13,744 nt of DNA from Sphingomonadales bacterium UBA6171 (GTDB lineage: Bacteria > Pseudomonadota > Alphaproteobacteria > Sphingomonadales > Sphingomonadaceae): the NCBI GenBank assembly GCA_002422985.1, contig DITZ01000061.1, positions 11,588 through 25,331 of the forward strand. The letters run 5' to 3'. A program made the position numbers and the translations under genes. Of the stretch, positions 1 to 6,475 are shown one piece after another (the stretch's first letter is position 1; every line of letters begins with the position of its first letter). The notes beneath the pieces were generated by a model. It was not told the DNA's origin. It saw only the letters and a program-made list of their open reading frames with translations, and did not search any database.

Positions 1-162
1 CATGCGGCCGCGCATATAGGGATCGACCGACATATAGCGGTTGCGGACGAGGATGTCGCCGGGGCCGGGATCGGGCAGGGTGGTGGTGACCAGCTCGAAA
101 TGGCTGGCGTCCGGCGTGCCGGCGGGCCGCGCCGCGAGGCGGATTTCGCGTGAGATGGTCAT
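1..162 (-). CDS. NADP-dependent MDR-family oxidoreductase, N-terminal fragment (runs off window)
   Basis: The first 54 codons of a minus-strand gene run from an ATG at 162 to the window edge. The N-terminus (MTISREIRLAARPAGTPD, then LPDPGPGDILVRNRYMSVDPYMRGRM) matches the opening of the medium-chain dehydrogenase/reductase group that includes curcumin/2-alkenal reductases. The RNRYMSVDPYMRGRM stretch is the recognisable signature. Family members use NADPH to reduce the C=C bond of enones and are cytosolic, zinc-free enzymes. The substrate cannot be told from this fragment. The ATG overlaps the stop of the upstream DUF808 gene by 4 nt (ATGA on the minus strand), so the two are probably translationally coupled and this is the last visible gene of the ispH operon. 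The nucleotide-binding Rossmann domain lies outside the window. Confidence 0.86.
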   Translation of the reverse strand, partial: MTISREIRLAARPAGTPDASHFELVTTTLPDPGPGDILVRNRYMSVDPYMRGRM

Positions 163-1124
163 ATCTTCTCCCCTGCTGCCTGGTTTTTGTGGCGTAGCCT
201 GCTGATGAACATGACGATGGCGGCGATGATGCCGCCGATGAAGATGCCGAAGATGCCCGCGAGCGTTGCGCCGGCGATCCATTCGACCGCGCCCGCGGCA
301 AAGGGCATGACGGCGCCGGCCGCATGGGCCCAATCATGGAACAGGTGCGGGATGATGGTGAGGAAAGCGATTTCCTCCAGCCCGTGCACGATGATACCGC
401 CGCCCACCCAGGCCATGGCGGCGGTGCCGATGACGGAGAGCGCGGCCAGCAGCTTCGGCATGCCGGTGACGAGCACGCGGCCGATGGCCTGCGACAGGCC
501 ATTATCATGGGCGGCCAGCTTCAGGCCCACATCGTCCATCTTCACGATCAGCCCGACGGCCCCATAGACGCCGAAGGTGACGACGATAGAGACGGTGGCG
601 AGCGCGATGGCCTTGGTGGCGAGCGCCATGCTGCCCAGCGTGCCCAGCGCGATGGCGAGGATTTCGGCGGAGAGAATCATGTCGGTGCGGATCGCGCCCG
701 TCACCATTTTCGATTCATGCGCGGCGGGTTCCAGGATGACGGGCGTATCATGTTCGGCATGGCCGTGCAGGCCCAGCCTTTCGGCCACTTTCTCTGCCGC
801 CTCGAAGCAGAGGAAGGCACCGCCCACCATCAGCAGCGGCGTGAGCGCCTGCGGCAGGAAGGCGGCCAGCGCCATGAAAATCGGCATCAGTATCAGCAGC
901 TTGTTGCGCAGCGAGCCTTTGGCGATTTTCCAGATCATCGGCAGTTCACGATCGGGCGTGAAGCCGGTTACATATTTTGGCGTGACGGCGGCATCGTCGA
1001 TGACGACGCCGGCGGCCTTGGCACCGGCCTTGGCCGATGCGGCGGCCACATCGTCCAGCGACGAGGCGGCCAGCTTGGCGATGGCGGCGACGTCGTCGAG
1101 CAGGGCGATCAATCCGGAGGCCAT
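159..1124 (-). CDS. DUF808 family inner-membrane protein (YedI-like)
   Basis: A 321-residue protein beginning MASGLIALLDDVAAIAKLAA, the characteristic opening of the DUF808/YedI family. A soluble N-terminal part (about 1-70, with the conserved DDVA and VTPKYVTGF stretches) is followed by several hydrophobic helices at roughly 75-110, 150-195, 222-245 and 265-308. It ends with a basic tail (RLRHKNQ), consistent with a polytopic inner-membrane protein. The biochemical function of the family is not established to my knowledge. The start is supported by an AGAAGGA Shine-Dalgarno sequence five bases before the ATG. It lies 10 nt after rnhA and overlaps the next gene by 4 nt, so it is in the same operon. 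Length is normal for the family. Confidence 0.93.
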   Translation of the reverse strand: MASGLIALLDDVAAIAKLAASSLDDVAAASAKAGAKAAGVVIDDAAVTPKYVTGFTPDRELPMIWKIAKGSLRNKLLILMPIFMALAAFLPQALTPLLMVGGAFLCFEAAEKVAERLGLHGHAEHDTPVILEPAAHESKMVTGAIRTDMILSAEILAIALGTLGSMALATKAIALATVSIVVTFGVYGAVGLIVKMDDVGLKLAAHDNGLSQAIGRVLVTGMPKLLAALSVIGTAAMAWVGGGIIVHGLEEIAFLTIIPHLFHDWAHAAGAVMPFAAGAVEWIAGATLAGIFGIFIGGIIAAIVMFISRLRHKNQAAGEKI

Positions 1125-1134
1125 GCTGGTCCTT

Positions 1135-1578
1135 CTAGCTTTTGTTGGGCAGCAAGGCGATTGCCTCGTTTGCGAGGATGTCGGCGCGTTCGTTCAGCGG
1201 ATGGCCGGCGTGGCCCCTCACCCATTGCCAGCTGATCTGGTGCGGCCGGGCGGCGTTGGAGAGCGCCATCCACAGGTCGGCATTTTTTACCGGCTGTCTG
1301 GAGGCGTTGCGCCAGCCATTTTTCATCCAGCCGTGAATCCATTTGGTCATGCCATCCAGCAGATAGCGGCTGTCGGTTTCGATGGTGACGGTGGAGGGGC
1401 CTTTCAGCGCCTCCAGCGCCCGGAGCGCCGCCGTCATTTCCATCCGGTTGTTGGTGGTGAGCGGCTCGGCGCCGGACAGGGTTTTTTCATGCGGGCCGGA
1501 TATCAGGATGGCCGCCCAGCCGCCGGGGCCGGGATTGCCCTTGCAGGCGCCGTCGGTGGCGATATGGACTTCAGCCAT
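1135..1578 (-). CDS. rnhA: Ribonuclease HI
   Basis: A 147-residue cytosolic endonuclease that cleaves the RNA strand of RNA:DNA hybrids (R-loops, Okazaki primers). All active-site acidic residues are visible: D9 in the IATDGACKGNPGPGG motif, E47 in NNRMEM, D69 in ETDSRYL and D133 in NERAD. H123 is also present in the RGHAGH loop. The basic handle region is present (KWIHGWMKNGWRNA, about 79-92). The ATG at 1578 is chosen because it gives exactly the normal family length; the frame stays open further upstream only as a shadow of thrB. The start overlaps the 3' end of thrB by 8 nt, implying coupled translation. Pairing with thrB and ispH is a familiar order in sphingomonads. Confidence 0.98.
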   Translation of the reverse strand: MAEVHIATDGACKGNPGPGGWAAILISGPHEKTLSGAEPLTTNNRMEMTAALRALEALKGPSTVTIETDSRYLLDGMTKWIHGWMKNGWRNASRQPVKNADLWMALSNAARPHQISWQWVRGHAGHPLNERADILANEAIALLPNKS

Positions 1579-2521
1579 GGCCCAGCTGCGCGCTGTGCCA
1601 GGCGAGGCGACGGGCAAAGGGCATCGGATCCTTGCGCAAGACCAGCGCGTCGGCCGATGGCTGGAACCAGTCCTGCGCGCGGGAGAGGAGGAAGCGCAGC
1701 GCCGCGCCCATGCCGAGCGTGGGCAGCGCCGCCAGTTCGGCCGGAGACAATGGCCGGACGGACTGATAGCCGGCGAGCAGCGCGTCGAGCAGGGCCGGAT
1801 CGGGCGCACTGCCATCGGCCGGGAAGGCCCAGGCGGCGATCAGCACGGCGAGATCATAGGCGTAAAGATCGGTGCAGGCGAAGTAGAAGTCGATGAGACC
1901 GCTGACCTTGTCGCCCAGCATCAGCACATTGTCGGGGAACAGGTCGGCATGGACGATGCCGGCGGGGAGATGGCCCGGCCAGTGGGCGCCGACATGGGCG
2001 AGGCTGTTGTCCACCAGCGACTGGAGGCCGGGGGAAAGCTCGTTCAGCCGGCCGTGCAGCGATGCGGCGGTTTCCGCCCACCAGCCGCGGGAGAGATGGT
2101 TGGTGCGGGATTGGCCGAAGCGCTGGCCGGCCAGGTGCAGGCGGGCGAGCGCGGCGGCGGCGGACCGGCACTGGGGGGGCGTGGGGTGGGAGACGGAGAC
2201 GCCGGGGAGATATTGGATGAGGCAGGCGGCGCGGCCCTCCAGCTGTTGCAGGGCCTTGCCCGTGCGGTCGCGGATCGGGCGCGGCACGGGAAGGCCGGCA
2301 TCGGCCAGATGCTCCATCAGGTCGATGAAGAAGGGCAGGTCGGACTCGGTGATGCGCCGTTCATACAGCGTGAGGATGTAGCGGGCGGTGCTGGTTTCGA
2401 CGAGGAAGTTGGAGTTGGACACGCCTTCCGCGATGCCCTTGGCGCTGACCAGCGTGCCGCCATCATAGCGGGCGAGAAAGGCGGCCAGCCGCTCGGCGGG
2501 AACCTCCGTATAGACGGCCAT
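1571..2521 (-). CDS. thrB: Homoserine kinase (APH/fructosamine-kinase-fold ThrB)
   Basis: A 316-residue kinase that phosphorylates L-homoserine with ATP to O-phosphohomoserine, the step before threonine synthase. It belongs to the aminoglycoside-phosphotransferase-fold type of ThrB (TIGR00938-like) found in alphaproteobacteria and pseudomonads, not the GHMP type of E. coli. The start MAVYTEVPAERLAAFLARYD and the EGVSNSNFLVET nucleotide-binding strand are typical. The catalytic loop reads HADLFPDN (H191, D193, N198), and the metal-binding aspartate is D211 in GLIDFYF. The ATG at 2521 lies 9 nt after ispH. The gene's end overlaps rnhA by 8 nt. It is full length with no visible defect. Confidence 0.95.
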   Translation of the reverse strand: MAVYTEVPAERLAAFLARYDGGTLVSAKGIAEGVSNSNFLVETSTARYILTLYERRITESDLPFFIDLMEHLADAGLPVPRPIRDRTGKALQQLEGRAACLIQYLPGVSVSHPTPPQCRSAAAALARLHLAGQRFGQSRTNHLSRGWWAETAASLHGRLNELSPGLQSLVDNSLAHVGAHWPGHLPAGIVHADLFPDNVLMLGDKVSGLIDFYFACTDLYAYDLAVLIAAWAFPADGSAPDPALLDALLAGYQSVRPLSPAELAALPTLGMGAALRFLLSRAQDWFQPSADALVLRKDPMPFARRLAWHSAQLGHG

Positions 2522-2530
2522 GGCCGTGGC

Positions 2531-3490
2531 TCAGGCGGCGGCCAGAGAGCGCGGCAGTTTGAACACCACATCCTCGGTTGCGGTGGTGACCTGCTCGATG
2601 ATGATGGTGAAGCGGGTGCGGAGCGCGTCCAGCACCTCCTGCACCAATATTTCAGGTGCCGAGGCACCAGCGGTGATGCCCAGCGTTTTCACCCCTTCGA
2701 GCCAGTTCCAGTCGATGCTGGCGGCGCGCTGGATGAGGTGGGTGGCGGCCCCTTCGCGGGCGGCGACTTCGCGCAGGCGCTGCGAATTGCTGCTGTTTTC
2801 CGCGCCGATCACCAGCACCAGATCGCAGGCACCGGCGATGGCCTTCACGGCCGCCTGACGATTGGAGGTGGCATAGCAGATGTCCTCGCCCTTTGGCCCG
2901 ACGACGCCGGGGAAGCGGCGTTGCAGAATGGCGACGATCTCCGCGGTGTCGTCGACCGACAGCGTGGTCTGCGTGAGAAAGCCGAGTTCGGCGGTGTCGG
3001 GCTGCACGCGCTCGGCATCCTCTGCGGTTTCCACGAGCGTCATGGCGCCGGGGGGCACCTGGCCGAAGGTGCCGATCACCTCCGGATGGCCGGCGTGGCC
3101 GACGAAGAGAATGTGGCGGCCCTGTTCCGCCAGCCGCTCGGCCTGGCGATGGACCTTGGAAACCAGCGGGCAGGTGGCGTCCAGCCAGGCGAGGCCGCGG
3201 GCTTCGGCCGTGGCGGGGATGAGCTTGGGGACGCCGTGCGCGGAAAACACCACGGGCGCGCCATCGGGCACTTCGTCCAGCTCTTTCACGAAGATGGCGC
3301 CCTTGTCTTTCAGGCTGTCCACCACAAATTTATTATGCACGATTTCGTGCCGCACATAGACGGGCGGGCCGTTCTTCAGCAGCGCCAGCTCGACAATCTG
3401 GATGGCGCGCTCCACGCCGGCGCAGAAACCGCGCGGGGCGGCGATGAGGACCTTGAGGTCTGCTGTGACGGGCGTTTGGCTGCTGTTCAT
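2531..3490 (-). CDS. ispH: 4-hydroxy-3-methylbut-2-enyl diphosphate reductase
   Basis: A 319-residue iron-sulfur enzyme that makes IPP and DMAPP in the last step of the MEP isoprenoid pathway (also called LytB). The three cluster-ligating cysteines are visible: C23 in APRGFCAGV, C107 in DATCPLV and C205 in EDICYATSNRQ. The conserved SAHGVP, GHAGHPEVIGT and LTQTTLSVDDT motifs and the GAENSSNSQRL substrate-binding loop are intact. The ATG at 3490 gives a short N-terminal extension (MNSSQTPVTADLK) before the first core strand; no strong Shine-Dalgarno precedes it. It is the promoter-proximal gene of the minus-strand operon and diverges from the lipoprotein gene upstream. Confidence 0.98.
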   Translation of the reverse strand: MNSSQTPVTADLKVLIAAPRGFCAGVERAIQIVELALLKNGPPVYVRHEIVHNKFVVDSLKDKGAIFVKELDEVPDGAPVVFSAHGVPKLIPATAEARGLAWLDATCPLVSKVHRQAERLAEQGRHILFVGHAGHPEVIGTFGQVPPGAMTLVETAEDAERVQPDTAELGFLTQTTLSVDDTAEIVAILQRRFPGVVGPKGEDICYATSNRQAAVKAIAGACDLVLVIGAENSSNSQRLREVAAREGAATHLIQRAASIDWNWLEGVKTLGITAGASAPEILVQEVLDALRTRFTIIIEQVTTATEDVVFKLPRSLAAA

Positions 3491-3515
3491 GGAAAGCGCC
3501 TTACGCCAATGCGTG

Positions 3516-3534
3516 GCCGGGATGAAGCCCCGGC
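3516..3534. other. Small GC hairpin in the ispH/lipoprotein divergent intergenic region
   Basis: The 113-base gap between ispH and the lipoprotein start (3491-3603) contains an inverted repeat, GCCGGG (3516-3521) and CCCGGC (3529-3534), with a 7-base loop. It would fall in the ispH 5' leader. A second tight dyad at 3561-3579 (CGCCT-aa-AGGCG) lies before the likely lipoprotein start. Neither is followed by a T-run, so they are not classic terminators. I see no convincing -35/-10 pair in this gap. They may be structural noise in GC-rich DNA. Confidence 0.3.
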
Positions 3535-3603
3535 GGATAGGGATTTGCCAGTGTGGTGGCGCTTCGCCTAAAGGCGAGCGACAAATATGTCAGGAGAGCG
3601 GGT

Positions 3604-4227
3604 TTGCGGCTGGGTTTGCAGGTGATTCTGTTGGGATGTGCCGCTTTGGCGCTGAGCGCGTGCAACCGCAATCCGCTGCTGGTGGAGCGGTCGAGCTGTC
3701 CGGCGGTGGCGATTCCGGTGCACAGCGGCAGCTATACCCGCTTTGATCCGGCGCAGAGCCGCGACGCGGACGCCATCGCGCTGACGGCGCAGATCAGCGA
3801 TTTGCAGGGCCATTGCATCGAAGGGGCCGAGACGCTGACCACTGATGTGGGGTTCACCGTGACGGGCCAGCGCCGCAAGGCCGGCCCGGCGGAGGAAATC
3901 TATCTGCCGATCTTCGTGGGGCTGGCGCAGGGCGGCAATGTGCTGGTTTCCAAGCAGGTGACGGGCGTGGTGCTGAAATTTGCCGAAGGCGCGACGCGGG
4001 CGGAAAGCCGTGGCGGCGCGCGGTCGGAAGTGCATCGCTCTGCCGTGGCGCTGCCGCAGGACGTGCGGGACCGCATCACGCGCCAGCGCAAGCCGTCGGA
4101 TCCGGATGCGCTGACCGATCCGCTGGCCGATCCGCAGGTGCGGGCGGCGGTGCGGGCGGCAAGCTTCGAGGTGCTGGTGGGCTTCCAGCTCGACGATGCG
4201 AGCCTGGCCTATAATGTAGGGAAATAG
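3604..4227 (+). CDS. Predicted lipoprotein of unknown function
   Basis: I do not recognise the family. From the TTG at 3604 the product is 207 residues, starting MRLGLQVILLGCAALALSAC. This is a textbook lipoprotein signal with lipobox LSAC and lipidated Cys at residue 20. The mature part starts CNRNPLLVERSSCPAVAIP and is followed by a globular, beta-rich segment. TTG is chosen because AGGAGA (3592-3597) sits six bases upstream and the resulting signal peptide is compact. The frame also opens at a GTG at 3553, giving 224 residues with an unusually long charged N-terminus and no good ribosome site. Residues after the signal carry two more cysteines (C29 and one in LQGHCIEG). It probably sits at the inner leaflet of the outer membrane or in the inner membrane. 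It is divergent from ispH, with 141 nt to the next gene. Confidence 0.8.
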   Translation: MRLGLQVILLGCAALALSACNRNPLLVERSSCPAVAIPVHSGSYTRFDPAQSRDADAIALTAQISDLQGHCIEGAETLTTDVGFTVTGQRRKAGPAEEIYLPIFVGLAQGGNVLVSKQVTGVVLKFAEGATRAESRGGARSEVHRSAVALPQDVRDRITRQRKPSDPDALTDPLADPQVRAAVRAASFEVLVGFQLDDASLAYNVGK

Positions 4228-4325
4228 GCCGGGCCGTTGCGTTGGCCAGCGCGCTATATTCTGAGCAATTTCAGGGGGCAGGCAGCAAAATGATGCGCCT
4301 GTGGCCGTTAGGGGCTTGTCGGATA

Positions 4326-4348
4326 GTCATACATGTTTCGTTCATGAC
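4326..4348. promoter_or_regulatory. Imperfect dyad upstream of the LysR gene, candidate autoregulatory site
   Basis: In the 141-base gap before the LysR gene there is a locally AT-richer stretch with inverted arms GTCAT (4326-4330) and ATGAC (4344-4348), and internal CATG repeats at 4332-4335 and 4343-4346. LysR-type regulators commonly bind interrupted dyads near their own promoters, so this is a candidate operator. The arms are only five bases long and no clear promoter hexamers accompany it. The rest of the gap (4228-4325) shows no gene and no convincing terminator. Confidence 0.3.
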
Positions 4349-4368
4349 ATATTTCCAAGAAAGCGCGC

Positions 4369-5223
4369 ATGCCGCACAGACGTAATGTTGATACCGACCT
4401 GCTCCGCAGCTTTGTCGCCATTGTGGAGACGGGGAGCTTTACCCGTGCTGCCGAGCGCCAGCTGCGCACGCAATCGGCCATCAGCCTGCAGATGAAGCGG
4501 CTGGAGGAGCAGCTGGACAGCCGCCTGTTCGTTCGCGGCGGGCGCGGCGTGGAGCCGACCGAAGCCGGCGTGCTGCTGCTGGGCTATGCGCGGCGCATCC
4601 TGACCGCCAATGACGAGCTGGTGGGCCGCATGGCCGAGCCATCCATTGCCGGAACGGTACGGGTGGCCGCGCCGGAGGATGTGGTGGCGCCGCATCTGGC
4701 GCCGGCGCTGGGCCGGTTCCTGCGGGCCTTCTCCCGCGTGGATGCCGATGTGCGCTGTGGCATGCCGACGGCTGGCTGGGAGCCGGATATCTGGCTGGAA
4801 GATGCCGCCGAAGGTGACGCTGACACCGTTTTCCGGGAAGCGCTGGTCTGGGTGTCGGCCGATGGTGGCTGGCATGGGCAGGACGAGCCGGGCGCGCTGA
4901 TCCCGCTGGTGACCGACATGGCGGATATGCCCGGTTCGCCGCACCGCATTGCCGTGGATGCGCTGAACGGTGCCGGCCTGCGCTGGCGGGTGGCGATGGC
5001 CACGCCGGCGCGGGAAGCGGTGCTGGCGGCGGTTGGCGCCGGGCTGGGCGTTGCGGTGGCACCGCGATCGCTGGTGACGCCGGGGCTGAAGCTGCTGGGG
5101 CCGGAGATGGGCCTGCCGGCGCTGCCGATGCGCATTGTTGCGATGCGCACGAAGAAGACGGCCGGCCCGGCGGCGCAGCGGCTGGCGGATTTTCTGCGGG
5201 AAGTGTTTACGGCGGACATGTGA
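4369..5223 (+). CDS. LysR-type transcriptional regulator, LrhA-like
   Basis: A 284-residue DNA-binding regulator. Residues 8-67 form the LysR winged helix-turn-helix (DLLRSFVAIVETGSFTRAAE, then RTQSAISLQMKRLEEQL and LFVRGGRGVEPTEAG), followed by the linker helix (LLGYARRILTANDEL). The TQSAIS recognition-helix motif, the LLGYARRIL linker and the C-terminal pattern (AGLRWRVAMATPAREAVLAAV, GAGLGVAV, LPALP) match the LrhA branch, which in enterobacteria controls motility and adhesion genes. Target and effector here are unknown. The effector domain (about 95-280) is slightly short but complete. The ATG at 4369 is used; ribosome-site support is weak (AAGAAAG). No divergent target gene is adjacent, so its regulon is likely elsewhere. 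Confidence 0.94.
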   Translation: MPHRRNVDTDLLRSFVAIVETGSFTRAAERQLRTQSAISLQMKRLEEQLDSRLFVRGGRGVEPTEAGVLLLGYARRILTANDELVGRMAEPSIAGTVRVAAPEDVVAPHLAPALGRFLRAFSRVDADVRCGMPTAGWEPDIWLEDAAEGDADTVFREALVWVSADGGWHGQDEPGALIPLVTDMADMPGSPHRIAVDALNGAGLRWRVAMATPAREAVLAAVGAGLGVAVAPRSLVTPGLKLLGPEMGLPALPMRIVAMRTKKTAGPAAQRLADFLREVFTADM

Positions 5224-5236
5224 TCCGCAGCACCGG

Positions 5237-5266
5237 TTGACCTTGGCGGCCAAGCGGCGCTATGGC
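5237..5266 (+). promoter_or_regulatory. Putative sigma70-type promoter of tRNA-His
   Basis: TTGACC (5237-5242) and TATGGC (5261-5266) are separated by 18 bases and followed by a GC-rich discriminator (GCGCGC). This is the arrangement expected for a strong, stringently controlled stable-RNA promoter. Transcription would begin near 5273, about 30 bases before the tRNA. A dyad CTTGG-cgg-CCAAG (5242-5254) occupies the spacer. The assignment rests only on hexamer similarity and position. Confidence 0.5.
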
Positions 5267-5275
5267 GCGCGCTCA

Positions 5276-5301
5276 CGGCCAGACTGCGGGCCGGTTTTGT
5301 T
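5276..5301 (+). terminator. Weak terminator-like hairpin between the LysR gene and tRNA-His
   Basis: CGGCC (5276-5280) and GGCCG (5289-5293) can pair around an 8-base loop and are followed by a T-rich run (GTTTTGTT, 5294-5301). This could end the LysR transcript. The stem is only five base pairs, and it lies downstream of the putative tRNA promoter, so if both are real it would sit in the tRNA leader. Treat it as tentative. Confidence 0.3.
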
Positions 5302-5303
5302 GT

Positions 5304-5381
5304 GGCGGTCGTAGCTCAATTGGTTAGAGCGCCGGTTTGTGGTACCGGAGGTTGCGGGTTCGATCCCCGTCGATCGCCCCA
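5304..5381 (+). tRNA. tRNA-His (anticodon GUG), CCA encoded
   Basis: A full cloverleaf can be drawn. The acceptor stem is GCGGTCG (5305-5311) paired with CGATCGC (5371-5377), with one G-U pair. The D arm holds AGCTCAATTGGTTAGAGC. The anticodon stem is CCGGT/ACCGG with loop TTGTGGT, placing anticodon GTG at 5339-5341. The T arm contains GGTTCGATCC. The discriminator is C73 (5378), followed by an encoded CCA (5379-5381). The base before the acceptor stem is G (5304), which would supply the G-1:C73 identity pair unique to histidine tRNAs. Without G-1 the gene would be 5305-5381. Confidence 0.97.
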
Positions 5382-5390
5382 CTGCTGCAA

Positions 5391-5418
5391 GGCAGATGAG
5401 ATGCTGGGCAGATGAGAT
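5391..5418. repeat. Tandem 12-bp direct repeat just after tRNA-His
   Basis: GGCAGATGAGAT occurs at 5391-5402 and again at 5407-5418, separated by GCTG, a 16-base period. It begins ten bases after the tRNA CCA. It is not a copy of the tRNA 3' end, so it does not look like an attachment-site duplication. It probably arose by slippage. No T-rich terminator is visible for the tRNA in this stretch. Confidence 0.5.
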
Positions 5419-5470
5419 TAACAGCGCCGCCTCGGATGGCAATTGGCTGGGGTAGTGAGGGATTTCCGAT

Positions 5471-5632
5471 ATGAAGAGCAGACAGCGGAGCGCGGGCTAT
5501 GGCGTGTTGCTGGCGCTGGGTCTGCTGCTGGGGCTTGGCGTGGGGATTGCCCTGGGTCAGCCCTCTGCCGGCACGATTGCCGGCCTGGGGCTGGGTGCGC
5601 TGGTGGCGCTGGGGCTGTCTTTGCGGAAGTGA
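5471..5632 (+). CDS. Small 53-residue two-helix membrane protein
   Basis: A short frame starts at ATG 5471 and ends TGA at 5630-5632. The protein opens with a basic stretch (MKSRQRSAGYG), then a hydrophobic glycine-rich helix (about 11-28, VLLALGLLLGLGVGIALG), a short turn (QPSAG), and a second hydrophobic helix (about 34-50). It ends LRK. The positive N- and C-termini predict a hairpin with both ends in the cytoplasm. A GTGAGGG ribosome-site-like sequence lies about ten bases upstream. I do not recognise a family and assign no function. It stands alone between tRNA-His and the convergent S24 regulator. The hydrophobic pattern and good start make it likely to be real despite its size. Confidence 0.68.
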   Translation: MKSRQRSAGYGVLLALGLLLGLGVGIALGQPSAGTIAGLGLGALVALGLSLRK

Positions 5633-5645
5633 CCGGTCGAACGAG

Positions 5646-5668
5646 ACTGGCCGGAAGTGACTGGCCGG
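5646..5668. repeat. Short direct repeat ACTGGCCGG x2 at a convergent gene junction
   Basis: ACTGGCCGG is present at 5646-5654 and 5660-5668 (14-base period). It lies in the 42-base gap between the convergent small membrane protein gene and the S24 regulator. No good stem followed by a T-run is seen on either strand, so transcription termination here is not explained by an obvious intrinsic terminator. Confidence 0.4.
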
Positions 5669-5674
5669 CAATAG

Positions 5675-6331
5675 CTATCCGATGGCTTTGGCGAGCCACA
5701 GCAGCCGGCCGATGACCGGCACGCCGGACGGCTCGCAATCGGCCCAGGCCGGATAGGCCGGATTGTCGGCATGGATGCTGATGCGGCCGGATACCGGGTG
5801 CAGCATCAGCCGGCGGACGAACGGGCGCGCCCCCCCGGCCAGCAGATACAGGCCATCGCACCGGGCGTGCCGTACCGACATGTCAAACAGCATAAAATTG
5901 CCGGGCATGATGGTGGGCGCCATCGAATCGCCTTCGGCCATAAGACCGGCGAGATGCTCGCTGTTCCCGCCGGAAATGCTGCTGGCGAGCGCCGGATTGA
6001 GCGCGATGGCGGTGGATTCGCGCGTGATGATACAGGGGACGAGGACGCAGGCTTCGTCGCCGATGCTGATGCGGGCGGAATCGGGCCGGATGGCCGGATC
6101 GGGCGCGCCCAGCGCGCGTTCGGAGATGCCGAAGTGCAAAGCGAGACGCTGGCGGTCCAGCTCCGACAGGCGGCGGGGGGTGCCGCGCCGGATGAACTGC
6201 TGGACATAAGCGGCATTGCGGCCGATTCGCCGGGAGATTGCGGCATAGCTTTCGCCGGACTGACGGATGAGCCGATCGAGCAAGCTGCGGACTTCGGCGT
6301 TATCGGGCGCATTTGAAGCCATCGTCATCAT
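5675..6331 (-). CDS. XRE-S24 (LexA/CI-like) regulator with a degenerate peptidase dyad
   Basis: A helix-turn-helix regulator with a C-terminal S24 domain, 218 residues from the ATG at 6331. About residues 14-56 form the DNA-binding part (LLDRLIRQSGESYAAISRRI, then GRNAAYVQQFIRRGTPRRL). The S24 domain carries the serine motif AEGDSMAPTIMPGN (Ser136). The position 37 residues later, where LexA and UmuD hold the general-base lysine (V-K-R-L), reads V-R-R-L (Arg173). The residues about 35 before the serine are VPCIITRE, without an Ala-Gly or Cys-Gly bond. DNA binding therefore looks intact while self-cleavage is probably lost. The frame extends to a GTG at 6346, but AGGGAAAGA just ahead of ATGs at 6331 and 6328 supports the shorter start. 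Divergent from the two small genes at 6476-7068, it is their likely regulator. Confidence 0.92.
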   Translation of the reverse strand: MMTMASNAPDNAEVRSLLDRLIRQSGESYAAISRRIGRNAAYVQQFIRRGTPRRLSELDRQRLALHFGISERALGAPDPAIRPDSARISIGDEACVLVPCIITRESTAIALNPALASSISGGNSEHLAGLMAEGDSMAPTIMPGNFMLFDMSVRHARCDGLYLLAGGARPFVRRLMLHPVSGRISIHADNPAYPAWADCEPSGVPVIGRLLWLAKAIG

Positions 6332-6346
6332 TCTTTCCCTAGACAC

Positions 6347-6359
6347 GTAGGAAATTTAC
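6347..6359. promoter_or_regulatory. Candidate operator upstream of the S24 regulator (copy 1)
   Basis: GTAGGAAATTTAC lies 16 bases before the preferred S24 start, in an AT-rich patch of the 129-base divergent gap (6347-6475). It is an imperfect palindrome related to ATAGGAAACCTAT, the minus-strand reading of 7065-7077. With the CAC that precedes both copies they agree at 12 of 16 positions, and all differences are transitions. An operator for the adjacent regulator is the simplest reading. The same gap also holds an inverted pair GCGAC (6369-6373)/GTCGC (6389-6393) and a direct repeat GGGTCG (6437-6442 and 6450-6455). TTGACA at 6468-6473 abuts the next start. Confidence 0.4.
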
Positions 6360-6475
6360 CATAATCCTGCGACCTGCCTGATTCGGAAGTCGCGGTGCAT
6401 GGACGGGGTGCGCTGCGAACGCCGGGAGGGCAGCACGGGTCGAACGACAGGGTCGCTTCGAGGAGTGTTGACATT

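Noticed and set aside
324..1896. Plus-strand frames of about 300 and 439 codons
   Set aside because: Antisense to the DUF808 gene and rnhA; composition artefacts.
1382..3571. A 729-codon open frame on the plus strand
   Set aside because: It is antisense to rnhA, thrB and ispH, all with intact catalytic motifs. The translation is a Gly/Gln/Asp-rich composition typical of a GC-rich shadow frame, with no recognisable domain.
5391..5418. Direct repeat after tRNA-His as an integration (att) site
   Set aside because: The repeated unit does not copy the tRNA 3' end and no integrase or second copy of the tRNA end is present.
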